DNA of 64,000 nucleotides from Myrica gale. Taxonomy: Eukaryota > Streptophyta > Magnoliopsida > Fagales > Myricaceae. This document shows, one piece after another, positions 61,904 through 64,000 of this stretch (position 1 is the stretch's first letter; each line of letters opens with the position of its first letter). The position numbers were made by a program, and so were the translations under genes. Under the pieces are notes generated by a model. It was not told the origin of the DNA, ran no database searches, and saw only the letters and a program-made list of their open reading frames with translations. The stretch covers positions 3,053,001 through 3,117,000 of the forward strand of contig OZ005620.1 in the NCBI GenBank assembly GCA_963930655.1, in the 5' to 3' direction.

Positions 61904-64000
61904 CCTCCAGTTCTCACCTGAGCATGGGTGGAAGGACCCACAGCAGACGCAGGTGGACACAACGAAGAGGTGAGTTCTATCGACGGAGCGTTCCCACACC
62001 ACTTATGCACTGGGCGGGGTATCCATCATGTTAGAATTTGGGATGATCACTCCATAGCATTGGTGTCTATATTCGAACATGCCCCTTTGACGGTGATGTA
62101 CTTTCATGAAAGGGTCAACTAAGTAATGTGTCAGTTCGAAGTTAGATGACTTTTCAATGCTTCGCGAAATGTTGCAAGAAAAACTATAAATAAGTAATGA
62201 ATGATTTATTTCATTTAATTCAATCTTCTTCATTCCTTGACAACACATGTAAATTTACTTCCTGTATTTCTTACCCTAATGGGAGCATCCAAGATTGATC
62301 ATTCTGTACAATATGTACTTTGTTTTTTTTTTACAATTAAGATTGCTTGGCAAATATTTGTCATGCCAAGTCAAAAATCTTGTCGTGTCTCTGGACTGGG
62401 CCATAAGAATTTTTTTTGTACGTTTTTTAAAATTAGGTGATGTTTTATTGTTAAAATTTTGTGATGGTAAAATTTTTGAGGTGTAGGAGTTGGTGAAAAA
62501 TGTAAAATAGAGATGATTTGAATGAATTTTTTATATTTATTTAGAGTGAAAAATGATAATTTGACGAGAATAGAGAAACTTTTGTATAGTTATTTTATTT
62601 TGAGCAGTGAGTTATTTTTTAGTTTTTTAATATTTAACAATAAGAAAATAAATTCAGACAATATATCAGGTAGGCTTGTAAATTTCAGCCCAGTTAGCAC
62701 CAATCAAGACACCAAAAAGCCTACTGGCCAAAAAAATATATGTACACCCAGCGGGCATTGATTCAAAAGGGCTCAGAAAATTTGACAAGGTCCAGAAAGG
62801 TTTTTAGTGAGCCAAATCATGCCTTGATAGTAAAGGTCGTGACTGCGAAAGCCTCTTTTTTACCTGTCGGCACAAAGGGAGAATCATCTCGGACAGAAAT
62901 TTTTCCTACCATGTTTAGCATCGTGCACTATGAACTTCACAGGGAAGCAGGAGATTGGCAGCTATGCTCCTATAATAACCCCATGCATGCCAGCATTGAA
63001 ACCACCTCTCAAACTAAATTTCTAAAATGCTAACTCAAGTATACGAGGCTACGGTGAAGCTCCCTCTTATCTTGTTTTTCTTACAAATCTGAAACCCCTT
63101 CGAAGTTGGCTCCGACACGGCCCATTAGTCGCCTGTTGGACCAAGGAGTTGTTCGGTTGTATAGTATTTTGAGGATTTTTTTTTGTGTTTTGAGAATTTT
63201 TATGTGATGTTAACTTTATTGGTATGCGTGTTGTAGTTATTTTTATGTAGGGTTAAAAATGATGTTTGGTTGTGAATGTTTTGTATTCAAAAAAATCTTA
63301 AAAAAAATTTGTGGCCGAATAGACTCCAAACCAAAATCCGGCGAGTATCCATATTTTGCCTGGTCGTAACTTTTTGCTTTATTTTCTCCTGTCTTGCCCA
63401 TTGTTTCACTATTTTCAACCACTTCCAATAAAATTATCATTTCATTTGGAAGAGATTTATAGTATTATGATAAAATTATGAATATTTAAGTGATAAGTTA
63501 AAATTGTATTGACATGGGTGTAGAAGTTGCTAAAAGAGATTGATGTTTGTAAAAAAAGATAATAAAATGTTGTATTAGAATACATGTGTTTTGTGATATT
63601 TATCATATAAAGATAAAAGTAAGATGTAAATTCTAAAAAAAACATTCAATCGAAGATGATTTTGGATAAAGTGACTTCAAAAATAAAATAATAAATTTGG
63701 AATTTGGAATTTTTATTTCCATTAAAATAATTGACGAAATAGTTCTTATGCTTTTTAGTAGTCATAAAAAAAAATCAAAACGTTTTATAAACATAACTTT
63801 ACTCCGCATGTAATGACCAAATTGTCCACCTCTAAATTTTTCTTATTTTTGTTTGCTCTAATTGCTTTGTTTTATTTTATATCCAACATTTGGACTTAGA
63901 TGATCTCTTAGAAACGTGTCATCCTCTATAAAACACCGTAAAGTTGTCAATAACAAAGCTAATGCGGGGTTAAAGTGTCATTTTCTGTAAAACAAATCTT
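61904..64000. other. Right-hand spacer
   Basis: No gene supported to the right edge. Contains a MITE copy at 63149-63325 and very AT-rich DNA from 63430 onward. Small frames (61928-62122, 62740-63033) show no similarity. Confidence 0.5.
63149..63325 (+). mobile_element. MITE family member (TTGTTCGGTT ends), copy B
   Basis: Starts TTGTTCGGTTGTATAGTA and ends GTGGCCGAATAGACTCC. The core (ATGTGATGTTAACTTTATTG) matches copy A at 39027-39195 exactly over 26 bp, in the other orientation. Confidence 0.65.

Overview
The window looks like nuclear DNA of a dicot plant. It has spliced genes with GT-AG introns, very AT-rich spacers, many small non-autonomous DNA transposons and LINE debris, and its proteins are closest to plant families. 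I see no rRNA, tRNA, CRISPR or prokaryotic feature.

Layout from left to right: a DUF547/Lzipper-MIP1 gene running off the left edge (-); a wrecked TIP2-type aquaporin with an hAT element inside it (+); a second hAT (Tip100-type) copy and a triplicated exon-intron unit; an intact FORKED-like/VAN3-binding gene (+); a formyltetrahydrofolate deformylase (PurU) gene broken by a 14-bp insertion (-); a 52-aa membrane protein (+); a phosphatidylserine decarboxylase (PSD1) remnant with transposons in its introns (-); the last three exons of MSH4 (+); intact RPL15 (-); intact intronless isopropylmalate isomerase small subunit (+); intact 15-exon PQT3-like RING/DWNN ubiquitin ligase (-); intact 10-exon AIM24-family gene (-); and a 2.16-kb Tip100-type element that carries an HHL1 exon and a LINE piece.

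The gene order matches, from memory, Arabidopsis At4g17340-At4g17420 (TIP2;2, FORKED-like, PURU2, MSH4, RPL15B, PQT3, AIM24-like), its relative near At5g47380-47450, and At4g16670-16720 (FORKED-like, PSD1, RPL15A). The genes are functionally unrelated, so this is conserved synteny rather than a pathway cluster. Four of them (TIP2, PurU, PSD1, MSH4) are damaged here while their neighbours are clean. That pattern fits one copy of a duplicated block losing genes.

I found no candidate for a new multi-gene system. The most unusual items are the transposon carrying an HHL1 exon, the palindromic 14-bp insertion in PurU that looks like an hAT excision scar, the triplicated exon of unknown origin, and the small conserved-looking membrane protein. 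Exon coordinates were worked out by hand from splice signals, phase and family similarity.
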